64,000 nt of DNA from JAGVSZ01 sp963747775 (GTDB taxonomy: Bacteria > Pseudomonadota > Gammaproteobacteria > Burkholderiales > SG8-39): positions 682,001 to 746,000 of the forward strand of contig CAVVGT010000016.1 in the NCBI GenBank assembly GCA_963747775.1. The letters are read 5' to 3'. A program made the position numbers and the translations under genes. Positions 1-8,316 of this stretch are shown here, piece by piece; positions within the stretch are counted from its first letter, which is position 1; every line of letters begins with the position of its first letter. Under the pieces are notes generated by a model. The model was not told the origin of the DNA and searched no databases. It worked only from the letters and a program-made list of their open reading frames with translations.

Positions 1-603
1 GACGTAGATTCCGGTCAGCGCATCGACACCGATGTTCGCCGGCCGCACCCATTCGGCCGGCACGTAGAGCAGCGCGCCCCCGAACGGCACCGGGGCGGTC
101 GGGACCAGCACGGCGAGGTAGCCGCGTCCGTCGATGTCGATCGGCCGCGGACTGGGCGCTAGCGCCAGCACCGCGGCTCCGTCGCCGCCGAAGAAGCACC
201 ACACCGGGCTCATGGCGCCGATGTCCGCCTCCTGCTTCTTGTCCAGCAGGCCGACGAACCGGTCGGCGAGGCTGTATACGCGACCGATCAGAGGAATGCC
301 CCGTAGCATGCGATCGACGAGCCTTCTTATCGGCCGCGTCAGACGGGATTGCACGAGCAGTCCCAGCAGATAGATCGCTGCGATCAGCACCAGGGCGCCG
401 AATACATACGCGAGACCGGGATTGCTGGAGAAGGGATACCCCAGCGCCGCGAAGAACTTGCCGGCGAGGCTGCCCGGCCCCAGGAGCCCGTACACCAGGC
501 TGAACGCCCAGCCGAGCGCCGCGACGGTCAGGGCGAGCGGCAGCAGGACCAGCAGCCCGGCGAGCCAGGTCGCCGCGACGGACTGGGCGCTGCGCTTAAT
601 CAT
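1..603 (-). CDS. DUF502 family membrane protein (partial, C-terminus beyond window)
   Basis: Reading the minus strand from the ATG at 603 gives 201 uninterrupted codons that run off the left edge. The protein opens with a short basic N-terminus and a hydrophobic helix (about residues 8-32). A second hydrophobic segment around residues 62-82 is followed by the family-typical stretch IPLIGRVYSLADRF and, near the edge, a conserved segment ending VLVPTAPVPFGGALLYVP. This arrangement matches DUF502, a family of two-helix inner-membrane proteins with no settled biochemical role. The gene lies 51 bp downstream of another minus-strand membrane protein and could share its transcript. Family membership is secure; function is unknown. 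Confidence 0.85.
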   Translation of the reverse strand, partial: MIKRSAQSVAATWLAGLLVLLPLALTVAALGWAFSLVYGLLGPGSLAGKFFAALGYPFSSNPGLAYVFGALVLIAAIYLLGLLVQSRLTRPIRRLVDRMLRGIPLIGRVYSLADRFVGLLDKKQEADIGAMSPVWCFFGGDGAAVLALAPSPRPIDIDGRGYLAVLVPTAPVPFGGALLYVPAEWVRPANIGVDALTGIYV

Positions 604-654
604 CGGCGGGGGTCCGGGAACGCAGCGTGGCCGTCGGGATCGCGGTCGAACGCG

Positions 655-1263
655 TCAGGCCGGACCAACGGCTTCTGCACCCAATCGCCGCGCATCGACG
701 ACCCGCACCCGCATCGTGCGCAACCGGTCGAAGAGCCGCGCTTCACCGAGGATCGGCCACCAGTCGTAGAGAAAGATCTCGAGCGGTCGCCACAGCGCGA
801 CCCAGGCGCCGATCACGATGCTCTCGTGCAGGAACCGGCCGTAGTTGTAGCGCCCGACCAGGTCGCCCACCACATCCCCGACCAGATTCGCCGCCGCGAC
901 GAACGCCAGGCCGATCAGGAGGGTCCAGCGACCGGTGCGAAACAGCTGCCGGAGCTGCGCGCGGGTCGCGGCCGCGCTATGGGTGAAGTACTCCCGGACC
1001 GCATGCCGCAGCGCGCCGACGTCCTCCGGCCCGGGCGCCTCGCGGGACACGCGCACGATCAGGGCGAGCGGTGCGTCGCGCGGCAGCTCGCGGGCCGAGT
1101 CGACGATGAATGCCTCGGCCTTGGGGTCGAGGTCCCGCTCGCGGAACGGCGCGGGATCCATCGAGTTGTACAGCTGCTTGAGATCGCCGACGTGCACCTC
1201 GATGTGCGCGGCATCGGCCGGCACCGCGTCGCCCCGCGAGCCGCCTTGCGCCGTCACCTCCAT
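655..1263 (-). CDS. Hypothetical protein with two membrane segments
   Basis: I do not recognise a named family. The chosen ATG at 1263 gives 202 residues; an upstream ATG at 1305 would add 14 residues. The first half is soluble and ends in an acidic-basic stretch (EAFIVDSARELPRD, then EDVGALRHAVREYF). A hydrophobic helix (TLLIGLAFVAAANLVGDVVG) and a second hydrophobic, aromatic-rich segment (WVALWRPLEIFLYDWWPI) follow, then a basic tail. The long open frame, good fit to local codon use and position directly upstream of the DUF502 gene support a real gene. The paired membrane segments with a cytoplasmic N-domain suggest an inner-membrane protein, but no activity can be assigned. Confidence 0.6.
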   Translation of the reverse strand: MEVTAQGGSRGDAVPADAAHIEVHVGDLKQLYNSMDPAPFRERDLDPKAEAFIVDSARELPRDAPLALIVRVSREAPGPEDVGALRHAVREYFTHSAAATRAQLRQLFRTGRWTLLIGLAFVAAANLVGDVVGDLVGRYNYGRFLHESIVIGAWVALWRPLEIFLYDWWPILGEARLFDRLRTMRVRVVDARRLGAEAVGPA

Positions 1264-1584
1264 GTCGTCATCTCCGATTCCATGGACCCCTTCGCCTCCG
1301 GTCATCCCATGCCGCCGCGAGGACGCAAGCGGACGAAAGCGTCCGTCCGGGCGCCGGCGGAGCCTACCGCCCCCAGCATCGGAGCGTCAATGATCGCGCC
1401 CTGCGAGTCCGCCGCTTCGGCAGTCATCTGTTCATGACTCCCTGCATCGTGCTTACCGCCGGTGCGCGATCTTGACCGGGCAACACCGCATCGATACAGT
1501 CGCCGGCTCGGGTGGTAAAGCCCAGCCCACGACGTGAAAGTCGGAATCTGGGCCGCCGAAGCGCGCGGTTGTGGGGGAACATCA
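1264..1584. other. Divergent intergenic region of 321 bp
   Basis: This gap separates a minus-strand operon from the plus-strand flavocytochrome gene. The only element I can support is the sigma70-like promoter at 1472-1500 facing right. No ORF here looks real; open frames in the gap are shadows of the flanking genes. Confidence 0.5.
1472..1500 (+). promoter_or_regulatory. Sigma70-type promoter for the flavocytochrome gene
   Basis: TTGACC (1472-1477) and TACAGT (1495-1500) are separated by exactly 17 bp. They lie about 85 bp upstream of the ATG at 1585, and no other good pair is visible in this gap. The same two hexamers with the same spacing precede the urease operon at 25.7 kb. Confidence 0.6.
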
Positions 1585-2907
1585 ATGCAGCTTCGCTTCT
1601 CGCCGCACGGTGCCGTTTGGACCGCCCTGTATCTCTTCTTCGTCCTTGGCCCGCTGTTCGCGCTCCTGGCGGGTCGGCTCCCCCCCGCGCGCGACTTCTG
1701 GACCGAGTTCTCGGTCGCCATCGGCTACTCCGGCCTGGCGATGATGGGCCTGCAGTTCGGCCTCACGGCGCGCTTCCGCTACGTCACCGAGCCGTGGGGC
1801 GAGGATGTCATCTACCACTTCCACCGCCAGATCTCGCAGGTCGCCGTCGGCCTGGTGGCGGCGCACGCGCTCATCATGTTCGCCACCCGGCCGGAGATGT
1901 TCGCGCTATCCGGCGCCATGGACGTGCCGCTGGGCGCCGTTTTCGCCATCGTGTCGCTCACCTCGCTGATCGTGCTGGTGGTCACGGCCCTGTGGCGTGC
2001 GAGGCTGAAGATCCGCTACGAGACGTGGCACCTGATCCACATCGTGCTGGCGGTGGTGGCAGTCGCGGGCGGGGTGGCGCACATGGTGGGGTGGGCCTTC
2101 TACCTGACCGACCCCTGGAAGCGGGCGCTGTGGATCGGCCTGACGATTTACTGGATCGGACTGCTGTTCTACGTGCGCGTCATCAAACCACTCTTCATGC
2201 TCCGCCGGCCCTATCGCGTCGCGGAGGTGCGCGAGGAGCGCGGCGATGCGCGCACCCTGGTGATGCGGCCGGACGGGCACCCCGGCTTCCGCTTCACGCC
2301 CGGTCAGTTCGGCTGGCTGACGCTGTGGGGCAGCCCGTTCAAGATCACCGGTCATCCGTTCTCGTTCTCGTCCAGCGCCGCGGTCGCGGACGGACGGGTC
2401 GAGATGACGATCCGCAACCTGGGCGATTTCACTCGCCGCATCGCCGAGGTGCCGGTCGGCCAGCGCGTCTACCTCGATGGGCCGTACGGCGCGTTCACCA
2501 TCGGCAACCCGGCGGACATGCACGTGCTCATCGCCGGCGGGGTCGGCATCACGCCGATGATGAGCATGCTCCGCACGCTCGCCGACCGCGGCGACAAGCG
2601 TCCCGTCATCCTGCTCTACGGCAACAAGGACTGGGAGTCGATCACCTTCCGCGACGAGCTGGAGGCGCTGAAGGCGCGGCTCGACCTGAAGGTCGTCCAC
2701 GTGCTGCCGGACCCGCCGGCCGGCTGGACGGGCGAGAAGGGCTATATCGACGCGGCGATGTTCAAGCGCCACCTGCCGCCGCCGTATGCCGACCACGAGT
2801 ACTTCATCTGCGGCCCGGACGTGATGATGGATGCGATCGAAACGGCGCTCGGCGAGCTGGATGTGCCGCTCGCGAAGTACCACTCCGAGCGCTACAGCTT
2901 CGTCTAA
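1585..2907 (+). CDS. Ferric reductase-like transmembrane flavocytochrome
   Basis: The protein has 440 residues and an NADPH-oxidase or ferric-reductase layout. Membrane helices occupy roughly residues 1-200, with histidines in helices suited to haem (HFHRQISQ, AAHALIM, WHLIHIVL, GGVAHMV). An FAD-binding beta-barrel of ferredoxin-reductase type follows, including GHPFSFSSS for flavin contact. The NAD(P)-binding domain carries GGVGITPMMSM and ends with the nucleotide-binding motif FICGPDVMMDA. The ATG at 1585 was preferred over an upstream start at 1534 because GGGGA sits about eight bases ahead and the first helix follows at once. Expected role: moving electrons from NAD(P)H through FAD and haem across the inner membrane to an external acceptor such as ferric iron. 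Substrate is not determinable. Confidence 0.85.
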   Translation: MQLRFSPHGAVWTALYLFFVLGPLFALLAGRLPPARDFWTEFSVAIGYSGLAMMGLQFGLTARFRYVTEPWGEDVIYHFHRQISQVAVGLVAAHALIMFATRPEMFALSGAMDVPLGAVFAIVSLTSLIVLVVTALWRARLKIRYETWHLIHIVLAVVAVAGGVAHMVGWAFYLTDPWKRALWIGLTIYWIGLLFYVRVIKPLFMLRRPYRVAEVREERGDARTLVMRPDGHPGFRFTPGQFGWLTLWGSPFKITGHPFSFSSSAAVADGRVEMTIRNLGDFTRRIAEVPVGQRVYLDGPYGAFTIGNPADMHVLIAGGVGITPMMSMLRTLADRGDKRPVILLYGNKDWESITFRDELEALKARLDLKVVHVLPDPPAGWTGEKGYIDAAMFKRHLPPPYADHEYFICGPDVMMDAIETALGELDVPLAKYHSERYSFV

Positions 2908-2918
2908 TGCGAAACGCG

Positions 2919-2990
2919 ATGCGGAAGGCAGCGCGTTTACTGACTTTGGGGAGCGCGAGGGGGTGTGGCCCCTCGCGTCGTGACGACTAG
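2919..2990 (+). CDS. Putative 23-residue peptide, copy 1
   Basis: ATG to TAG encodes a basic 23-residue peptide with core KAAR-LTLGSARGCGPSRRD. It starts 11 bp after the flavocytochrome stop, and I see no strong Shine-Dalgarno for this copy. Its reason to be listed is the near-identical tandem copy downstream, which keeps the frame and the stop. Coding capacity may instead be incidental to the hairpin that spans the middle of the ORF. It has no recognisable family and function is unknown. Confidence 0.3.
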   Translation: MRKAARLLTLGSARGCGPSRRDD

Positions 2991-3002
2991 GAGGAAAACG
3001 CG

Positions 3003-3074
3003 GTGCAGAAGGCAGCGCGTTTCCTGACCTTGGGGAGCGCGAGGGGGTGTGGCCCCTCGCGTCGTGACGCCTAG
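3003..3074 (+). CDS. Putative 23-residue peptide, copy 2
   Basis: GTG start, preceded by AGGAGG at a good distance, encodes a 23-residue peptide differing from copy 1 at three internal residues (R to Q, L to F, D to A). One further difference is silent (ACT/ACC) and one changes ATG to GTG. Its TAG is part of the TAGGAGG that serves the next ORF. A strong ribosome site and frame conservation argue weakly for translation. Function is unknown. Confidence 0.35.
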   Translation: MQKAARFLTLGSARGCGPSRRDA

Positions 3075-3083
3075 GAGGTTGCG

Positions 3084-3179
3084 ATGCGCCGCTTGTTCGC
3101 CGATCGTCTCGTCTTTGCCACGGCAGCGGTCGTGGTCTTGATGGCCCTGACATTCGCGCTCTTGCGCGTCGCCGGATAG
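3084..3179 (+). CDS. Small single-helix membrane protein (31 residues)
   Basis: ATG at 3084 is preceded by TAGGAGG six bases upstream, an excellent ribosome site. The 31-residue product is a basic head (MRRLFADR) followed by one hydrophobic helix (VFATAAVVVLMALTFALLRV). It lies about 150 bp upstream of the CtaG-type assembly factor. Single-helix peptides of this size are known accessory or assembly factors of haem-copper oxidases, so a role with the downstream oxidase is a reasonable guess but is not proven by sequence. Confidence 0.55.
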   Translation: MRRLFADRLVFATAAVVVLMALTFALLRVAG

Positions 3180-3327
3180 CCGCAGGTCACACCCGCCGCT
3201 GACCGCCGATCAGGACCTGCGGCGCCGCGCATACTTTTTCCCGAACCCGTGTGCAATACTGCGCGGCCGCGAAATCAGCCGCGCGCCCCATGCAACGGGG
3301 GCGGTGACCGGAAGGGGAAGTGCATTC

Positions 3328-4056
3328 ATGATGCCGGACCCTGAAATCGCCTACTGCGGACCCGCCGCGATCCCCGCGGACTTCTGGCTACGCTGGAACG
3401 GCGACCCGCTGCTCCTCGCGGCGCTCGCCGCCCTGGCGATTGCGGTCGGTCGCGGCGACTCGTCCGACGCCCGGGCGGGCTGGGGGGCGATGGCGCTGAT
3501 GGTCATCGTCTTCGTCTCACCGCTCTGCGCGCTGGCGTCGGCGCTGTTCTCGGCGCGGGTGCTCCATCATGTCTTGCTGATCGCCGCCGTGGCGCCGCTC
3601 CTCGCAGTGGCTTTTCCGGTGCGCCGCGCGGGCGCGCCGCCGTTCGCCGTGCTGGTCGCGACGCACGCGGCCGTCCTGTGGCTCTGGCACGCGCCGGGGC
3701 CCTATGCCTGGGGCCTCGCCAGCGTGCCGGCCTACTGGCTGATGCAGGCCACGCTGCTCGGCAGCGCGTGGCTCCTGTGGCGAGCGATCCTGGCGCCGGC
3801 AGCGCTGCCGGGCCTGGCGCTCATCGCGCTCGTGGCGACGATCGGGCAGATGGGTCTGCTCGGCGCGCTGATCGTCTTCGCGCCGCGGCCGCTCTACCTC
3901 GTGCATCTCGCGAGCACGGCGCCCTGGGGCTTGAGCCCGCTCGCCGATCAGCAGCTCGGTGGGCTCCTGATGTGGGTGCCGGCGATCCTCCCCTACCTCG
4001 GAGTAGGGCTCTGGCTCGCCTGGTCCAGCCTGCGTGCCGGCGAGCCGGCCCGGTGA
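3328..4056 (+). CDS. ctaG: Cytochrome c oxidase assembly factor CtaG (caa3 type)
   Basis: A polytopic membrane protein of 242 residues from the ATG at 3328, chosen over a GTG at 3304 because AGGGGAAG lies just upstream of it. Seven hydrophobic segments are apparent. Histidines occur in helices as expected for this family (RVLHHVLLIAAVAPLL, LVATHAAVLWLWHAPGP, LYLVHLAST). It belongs to the caa3_CtaG family, membrane proteins needed for building the copper-containing oxidase, and is distinct from the Cox11-type CtaG. Its stop overlaps the GTG of the next gene (GTGA), so the two are translationally coupled at the head of the oxidase cluster. Confidence 0.85.
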   Translation: MMPDPEIAYCGPAAIPADFWLRWNGDPLLLAALAALAIAVGRGDSSDARAGWGAMALMVIVFVSPLCALASALFSARVLHHVLLIAAVAPLLAVAFPVRRAGAPPFAVLVATHAAVLWLWHAPGPYAWGLASVPAYWLMQATLLGSAWLLWRAILAPAALPGLALIALVATIGQMGLLGALIVFAPRPLYLVHLASTAPWGLSPLADQQLGGLLMWVPAILPYLGVGLWLAWSSLRAGEPAR

Positions 4057-4565
4057 CGACCTTCCTGAAATTCGTCCACATCGCCACGATCGCGGTCTGG
4101 GCCGGCGGGCTCATCGTTCTGCCGTACCTCTTCTGGCAGCGCCGGCTCCACGCGGTCGGGCCGGAGCTCGACCGGCTGCACCGGGTCACCCGGTTCGTCT
4201 ACGTGGCGATGACCTCGCCCGCCGCCTTCGTCGCGATCGCCAGCGGGACGGCGTTGATCTTCCTGCAGAGCACGTTCCGGGAGTGGTTCACGCTCAAGAT
4301 GCTCCTCGTTGGAGCGATGGTCATGCTGCATGTCGTCGCCGGCCTGGTGGCGGTGCGCGTGTTCGCGCCAGAGGGGCGCTTCGGGTCGCGGTCCTGCGTC
4401 GCGCTGACCGGGGCCTATCTCGTCCTGATCGTCGCGATCCTCTGGGTCGTGCTCGCCAAGCCCGCCATCGACGCCGCGCAGCTCGCCCCGGGCCTGTTCG
4501 AGCCCGGCGCCCTCGCGCCGCTGCTTCGTCAGATCTTCGGTGTGACCAGCACGCCGACGCCGTGA
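4053..4565 (+). CDS. CopD-like membrane protein
   Basis: The GTG start at 4053 overlaps the preceding stop as GTGA. The 170-residue product begins TTFLKFVHIATIAVWAGG, the helix-1 pattern with histidine and tryptophan seen in CopD and the related HemJ-like membrane families. About four helices follow, including SPAAFVAIASGTALIF and MLLVGAMVMLHVVAGLVAV with a histidine. Such proteins often accompany oxidase genes and may handle copper or haem; the exact role here is inferred. The last 37 bp overlap the convergent DUF2231 gene. Confidence 0.65.
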   Translation: MTTFLKFVHIATIAVWAGGLIVLPYLFWQRRLHAVGPELDRLHRVTRFVYVAMTSPAAFVAIASGTALIFLQSTFREWFTLKMLLVGAMVMLHVVAGLVAVRVFAPEGRFGSRSCVALTGAYLVLIVAILWVVLAKPAIDAAQLAPGLFEPGALAPLLRQIFGVTSTPTP

Positions 4566-5044
4566 TCGAACACGAGCTTGCCGCCGTGCCAGCCCGCGAA
4601 ACCCACCATCACCGAGGCGAGCGCCGACAGGGCGAGCCCGTGGGGCAGGATCAGCTCGGGCCTGAAGAGGTGCTCGCCCCAGACCGCGCCGGTGATCGCG
4701 AGCAGCGTCATCGCCGCCACGGCGTGCGACCAGCTCGCCTCCAGCAGCCGGATGCCGCGCACCAGCACGAGCTCGGCCGTGCCGACGACGCTCGCGGCGA
4801 GCGCGGACCAGAAGGCGAAGCCCGCGGACCACACGCCGACCCGCACCCAGAATTCGTCGCCGGACCACCAGTAGAAGACGTCGACGCCGAGGGTCGCGAT
4901 GACGAACGCGACCGGGAAATGCACCATCATCACGTGGAGCGGATGTCCGACCAGGGCGACCTTGGACCCGACGTCGAGCCGGAGCATCTCCAGCACGACG
5001 GGGCTCGCGCCCTGCGTGCCGGGATCGTCCTGAGACTTCGCCAT
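4529..5044 (-). CDS. DUF2231 family membrane protein
   Basis: On the minus strand an ATG at 5044 is preceded by GGGAGGAGAGCC, a very good ribosome site. The 171-residue protein has a soluble N-terminus of about 30 residues, then the DUF2231 hallmark LVGHPLHVMMVHFPVAF with its spaced histidines, and three further hydrophobic segments. The histidines could bind haem or metal, but the family has no settled function. It is embedded against the grain in the oxidase cluster and overlaps the convergent CopD-like gene at the 3' end. Confidence 0.8.
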   Translation of the reverse strand: MAKSQDDPGTQGASPVVLEMLRLDVGSKVALVGHPLHVMMVHFPVAFVIATLGVDVFYWWSGDEFWVRVGVWSAGFAFWSALAASVVGTAELVLVRGIRLLEASWSHAVAAMTLLAITGAVWGEHLFRPELILPHGLALSALASVMVGFAGWHGGKLVFDHGVGVLVTPKI

Positions 5045-5092
5045 GGCTCTCCTCCCGGGCGGTGGACACGTGCCTCGCGCCCGGATCATAGC

Positions 5093-5782
5093 GTGCTGCG
5101 CACGGCGGTCAACCTTGCGGCAGTCGCGGCACTGGCGGGCTGCACCGGGCCGCTTTCGACGCTCGATCCCTCCGGGCCCGCGGCCGGCGCGATCGCCACG
5201 CTGTGGTGGGTGATGCTCGCCGGCTCGGTCGTGCTCTTCGCCCTGATGCTGGGCCTCTTTGCGGCCGCGTTCCTGCGGCCGGGTTGGGGTGCGTCGGTGC
5301 CGCCGCACCGCTGGCTCGTGCTCGGCGGGCTCGCCCTGCCGGCCATCGTTCTCGTGCCGCTCGTGGCCTACGGGCTCGTCGCCGGCGAACGTCTCCTGCC
5401 GCTGCCGGGGGCGACGCCGCCGCGGATCGAGGTGCGCGCGGAGCGATGGGGCTGGACCTTCCGCTATCCGGACCACGGCGGGAAAAGGACCGCGGGCGTC
5501 CTGCATCTGCCCGCCGGCACGCCCGTCGACATCGTAGTGACGAGTCGCGACGTCATTCACTCGTTCTGGATTCCGCGTCTCGCCGGAAAGATCGACGCGA
5601 TCCCGGGGCGCGTGAACGTCCTGCGCATCCAGGCCGACGCGCCGGGGCGCTACGAGGGGACCTGCGCGGAGTTCTGCGGCGTCGGACACGCCGGCATGCG
5701 GTTCGAGGTCGTCGCCCATCCGGCGGCGGACTTTCCCGCCGCGCTCGCACAAGCCGACGCCGGCGTGGAGACGAGGAAGTGA
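5093..5782 (+). CDS. coxB: Cytochrome c oxidase subunit II (lipoprotein)
   Basis: A 229-residue subunit II from a GTG at 5093. The N-terminus is a lipoprotein signal ending LAALAGC or similar (AAVAALAGC), followed by two membrane helices (about residues 30-95) and a periplasmic cupredoxin domain. The CuA centre is complete: the distal histidine in VIHSFWIP and the cluster CAEFCGVGHAGM with two cysteines, histidine and methionine. A Trp-rich docking patch (RAERWGWTFRYP) precedes it. It accepts electrons from cytochrome c and passes them to subunit I. No C-terminal cytochrome c domain is present, so this is an aa3- rather than caa3-type subunit. The stop overlaps the next gene as GTGA. Confidence 0.93.
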   Translation: MLRTAVNLAAVAALAGCTGPLSTLDPSGPAAGAIATLWWVMLAGSVVLFALMLGLFAAAFLRPGWGASVPPHRWLVLGGLALPAIVLVPLVAYGLVAGERLLPLPGATPPRIEVRAERWGWTFRYPDHGGKRTAGVLHLPAGTPVDIVVTSRDVIHSFWIPRLAGKIDAIPGRVNVLRIQADAPGRYEGTCAEFCGVGHAGMRFEVVAHPAADFPAALAQADAGVETRK

Positions 5783-8316
5783 GCGCGCCCGCCGGACAGT
5801 CGCCGCAGGCGAGCCGGGCGCTGCGGCTGCACCGGGAGCTCGTCGCAATTTGGGCCACCGGGCCGGGGCTGCAGCGCCTCGCCTCGGTCAACCACTCCGT
5901 CATCGGCCTGCGCATCATGGTCACGGCATTCCTGTTCTTCGTGATCGCCGGCTTGCTCGGCATGCTGACGCGCGTCCAGCTCGCGACCCCCGACTCGGCG
6001 TTCATGGATGCGGAGACCTACAACCAGGTATTCACCCTGCACGGGGCGGTGATGCTGTTCCTGTTCGTCATCCCCATGCTCGAAGGCATGGCGGTCTACC
6101 TGACGCCGAAGATTCTCGGCGCGCGCGACTTCGCTTTCCCCCGACTGACCGCGTACAGCTACTGGTGCTACCTGTTCGGCGCCACGATCGTGACCGGGTC
6201 GCTCCTCTTCGGGGTCGCGCCCGACGGCGGCTGGTTCATGTACACGCCGCTGAGCTCGAGCACCTACACGCCCGGCGTGAACGCCGACATCTGGCTGCTC
6301 GGCGTGACCTTCGTCGAGATCTCGGCGCTGAGCTTCGCGGTCGAGATCGTCGTCTCGATCCTCAAAATGCGCGCCCCGGGCATGTCGCTCGACCGGATGC
6401 CGATCTTCGGCTGGTACATCCTGGTCACCGCGCTGATGATGGTGGTGGCCTTCCCGCCGCTGATCCTCGCCTCGATCCTGCTCGAGACCGAGCGCGCCTT
6501 CGGCCTGCCGTTCTTCGATCCGACGCGCGGCGGCGACGCGCTGCTCTGGCAGCATCTCTTCTGGCTGTTCGGCCACCCGGACGTCTACATCATCTTCCTG
6601 CCCATGGCGGGGGCCCTGTCGACGATGATCCCGGTCTTCGCCGGCCGGCCGCTCGTCGGCTACCGGGCGATCGTCGTCGCGATCATCGCCCTCGCGTTCG
6701 TGAGCTTCGGCATCTGGGTGCACCACATGTTCACGGTGGGCATCCCGCATCTCGCGCTCGCCTTCTTCTCGGCCGGCTCGGCGATCGTCGCGGTGCCGAC
6801 GGCGGTGCAGATGTTCGCCTGGCTCGGCACGCTGGCCTCCGGACGCCCGCGCTGGAACGTGCCGATGCTCTACATCTTCGGCTTCTTCTTCGTTTTCGTG
6901 CTCGGCGGCCTGACCGGCGTCATGCTGGCCATCGTGCCCTTCGACTGGCAGGCGCACGACAGCTATTTCGTCGTCGCCCATCTGCATTACGTCGCCGGCG
7001 GCGCCTTCGCCTTCCCGTTGCTGGCAGCGCTGTACTACTGGCTGCCGCTCCTCACCGGGCGCACCGCGGTGCAGCGGCTGTCGGTGCCGGCGTTCTGGCT
7101 GATCTTCATCGGCTTCAACCTGACCTTTCTGGTGATGCATCTCGTCGGCCTGCTCGGCATGCCGCGGCGCATCTCCACCTATGCAGGGCACGAGGGCTGG
7201 ACCGGGCTGAACCTCCTCGCGTCGGTCGGCAGCTTCATCATGACGATCGGCTTCGGCCTGCTCGTGATCGACCTGCTGGTGCAGCTCCTCTACGGGCGGC
7301 GGGTGCGGCGCGACCCGTGGAAGGCGGCGACGCTCGAATGGGCGATGCCGATCCCGCCGGCGCCCTACAACTTCGCCTCGGTCCCCCATTTCGATTCCCG
7401 TGACGACCGCGTCGCCCCGGCGACGCTCGCGCCGGCCCTGGCGCGGGGCGAGGGCTACCTGGGCTTCACCCGCAACGGGTGGCAGGAAACGCTCGGCGTG
7501 CACGTGACAAGCGGGAGCCCCGATCAGCTGATCGTCCTGCCGCGCGCGACCTACCTGCCGCTCTGGGCCGGACTCGCCACTGCCGGTGTGGTGCTGGCCT
7601 TCCTGTTCAAGCTCTACCTGCTGGCGCTCGTCGTGGGACTCGTGGTCGTGGGGCTCTTCGTGTGGGGCGCGCAGAGCGCCGGCCTCCCGCGCGACTACGG
7701 CCCGCTGCCGGTCGGCCACGGCGTGAGTGTGCCGCCGCATACCGAGGTGACGGGTACGCCGCCGTGGTGGGGGCTCGTCTTCGCGCTGATCGCCGACGGC
7801 ACGCTCTTCACCTCGCTCGTGTTCGGCACGTTCTACCTCTGGATCGCCGCGCCGAACTGGCCGCCGGCGGTATCGCCCGACGCGAGCCTGCTGCTCGCGC
7901 TCGGCTGCGTCCTCGCGCTCGTCATCGCCGCGGCGGGGGCGCGGGGTTCGCTGCGTGCGCTCGCCGGCGGCCGCGCGCCGCGGGGCTGGATCGGCCTCAC
8001 CGCGCTCGCGCTCGTCGGCGGCATCGCCGCGGTCGTGGTCCTGATCGGCGGCATCGCCCCGCCGCCCCGCGAGCACGCGCTCGGCGCGACGGCCGCCGCG
8101 CTGCTGGGCTACGTCGCCCTGCACGCCGGCATCGGGCTCGCCTTCCTGCTCAGCAACGTCCTGCGCATCGCCGCCGGCCGCGTCTCGCCGACGCGGATCG
8201 TCGACCTGCGCCTGACGCGGCTCTGGCTCGACTACTCGGTGGTGACCGGCGCGATTGCGATCGGCCTCGTCCTCGCGCTGCCGTCGCTCGTGGCGATGCT
8301 CGGGGCGCGGTCGTGA
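5779..8316 (+). CDS. coxA: Cytochrome c oxidase subunit I-III fusion
   Basis: One 845-residue reading frame joins subunit I (residues 1 to about 540) to a subunit III-like domain (about 600 to the end). Subunit I carries the low-spin haem histidine (TLHGAVMLF), the CuB-Tyr motif (FGHPDVYIIF), the CuB histidine pair (VHHMFTVG), the proton-pathway segment and the two haem histidines in VAHLHYVAGG. The subunit III part opens TPPWWGLVFALIADGTLF and has about five helices. The fused CtaD-CtaE form is known in several bacterial groups. It is the catalytic core that reduces oxygen to water and pumps protons. The GTG start overlaps the coxB stop, so stoichiometric translation is likely. Confidence 0.93.
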   Translation: MSAPAGQSPQASRALRLHRELVAIWATGPGLQRLASVNHSVIGLRIMVTAFLFFVIAGLLGMLTRVQLATPDSAFMDAETYNQVFTLHGAVMLFLFVIPMLEGMAVYLTPKILGARDFAFPRLTAYSYWCYLFGATIVTGSLLFGVAPDGGWFMYTPLSSSTYTPGVNADIWLLGVTFVEISALSFAVEIVVSILKMRAPGMSLDRMPIFGWYILVTALMMVVAFPPLILASILLETERAFGLPFFDPTRGGDALLWQHLFWLFGHPDVYIIFLPMAGALSTMIPVFAGRPLVGYRAIVVAIIALAFVSFGIWVHHMFTVGIPHLALAFFSAGSAIVAVPTAVQMFAWLGTLASGRPRWNVPMLYIFGFFFVFVLGGLTGVMLAIVPFDWQAHDSYFVVAHLHYVAGGAFAFPLLAALYYWLPLLTGRTAVQRLSVPAFWLIFIGFNLTFLVMHLVGLLGMPRRISTYAGHEGWTGLNLLASVGSFIMTIGFGLLVIDLLVQLLYGRRVRRDPWKAATLEWAMPIPPAPYNFASVPHFDSRDDRVAPATLAPALARGEGYLGFTRNGWQETLGVHVTSGSPDQLIVLPRATYLPLWAGLATAGVVLAFLFKLYLLALVVGLVVVGLFVWGAQSAGLPRDYGPLPVGHGVSVPPHTEVTGTPPWWGLVFALIADGTLFTSLVFGTFYLWIAAPNWPPAVSPDASLLLALGCVLALVIAAAGARGSLRALAGGRAPRGWIGLTALALVGGIAAVVVLIGGIAPPPREHALGATAAALLGYVALHAGIGLAFLLSNVLRIAAGRVSPTRIVDLRLTRLWLDYSVVTGAIAIGLVLALPSLVAMLGARS

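Larger units (their letters stand above)
2912..3078 (+). repeat. Tandem duplication of an 84-bp unit with hairpin and Shine-Dalgarno
   Basis: Two direct copies, 2912-2994 and 2996-3078, align at an offset of 84 bp with about five substitutions. Each copy contains a 23-codon ORF, a perfect 9-bp stem (CGCGAGGGG / CCCCTCGCG) closed by a 6-base loop (2954-2977 and 3038-3061), and a terminal TAGGAGG in which the stop codon TAG merges with a Shine-Dalgarno. Copy 1 therefore supplies a ribosome site for the ORF in copy 2, and copy 2 supplies one for the membrane peptide gene at 3084. Confidence 0.8.

Noticed and set aside
349..1437. Long plus-strand open frames over the first two genes
   Set aside because: They are antisense shadows with Arg/Pro/Ala-rich translations typical of GC-rich DNA; the minus strand gives coherent membrane proteins.
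3225..3280. A possible promoter before ctaG (TTTTTC ... CAATAC)
   Set aside because: Hexamer matches are poor and spacing is not convincing.
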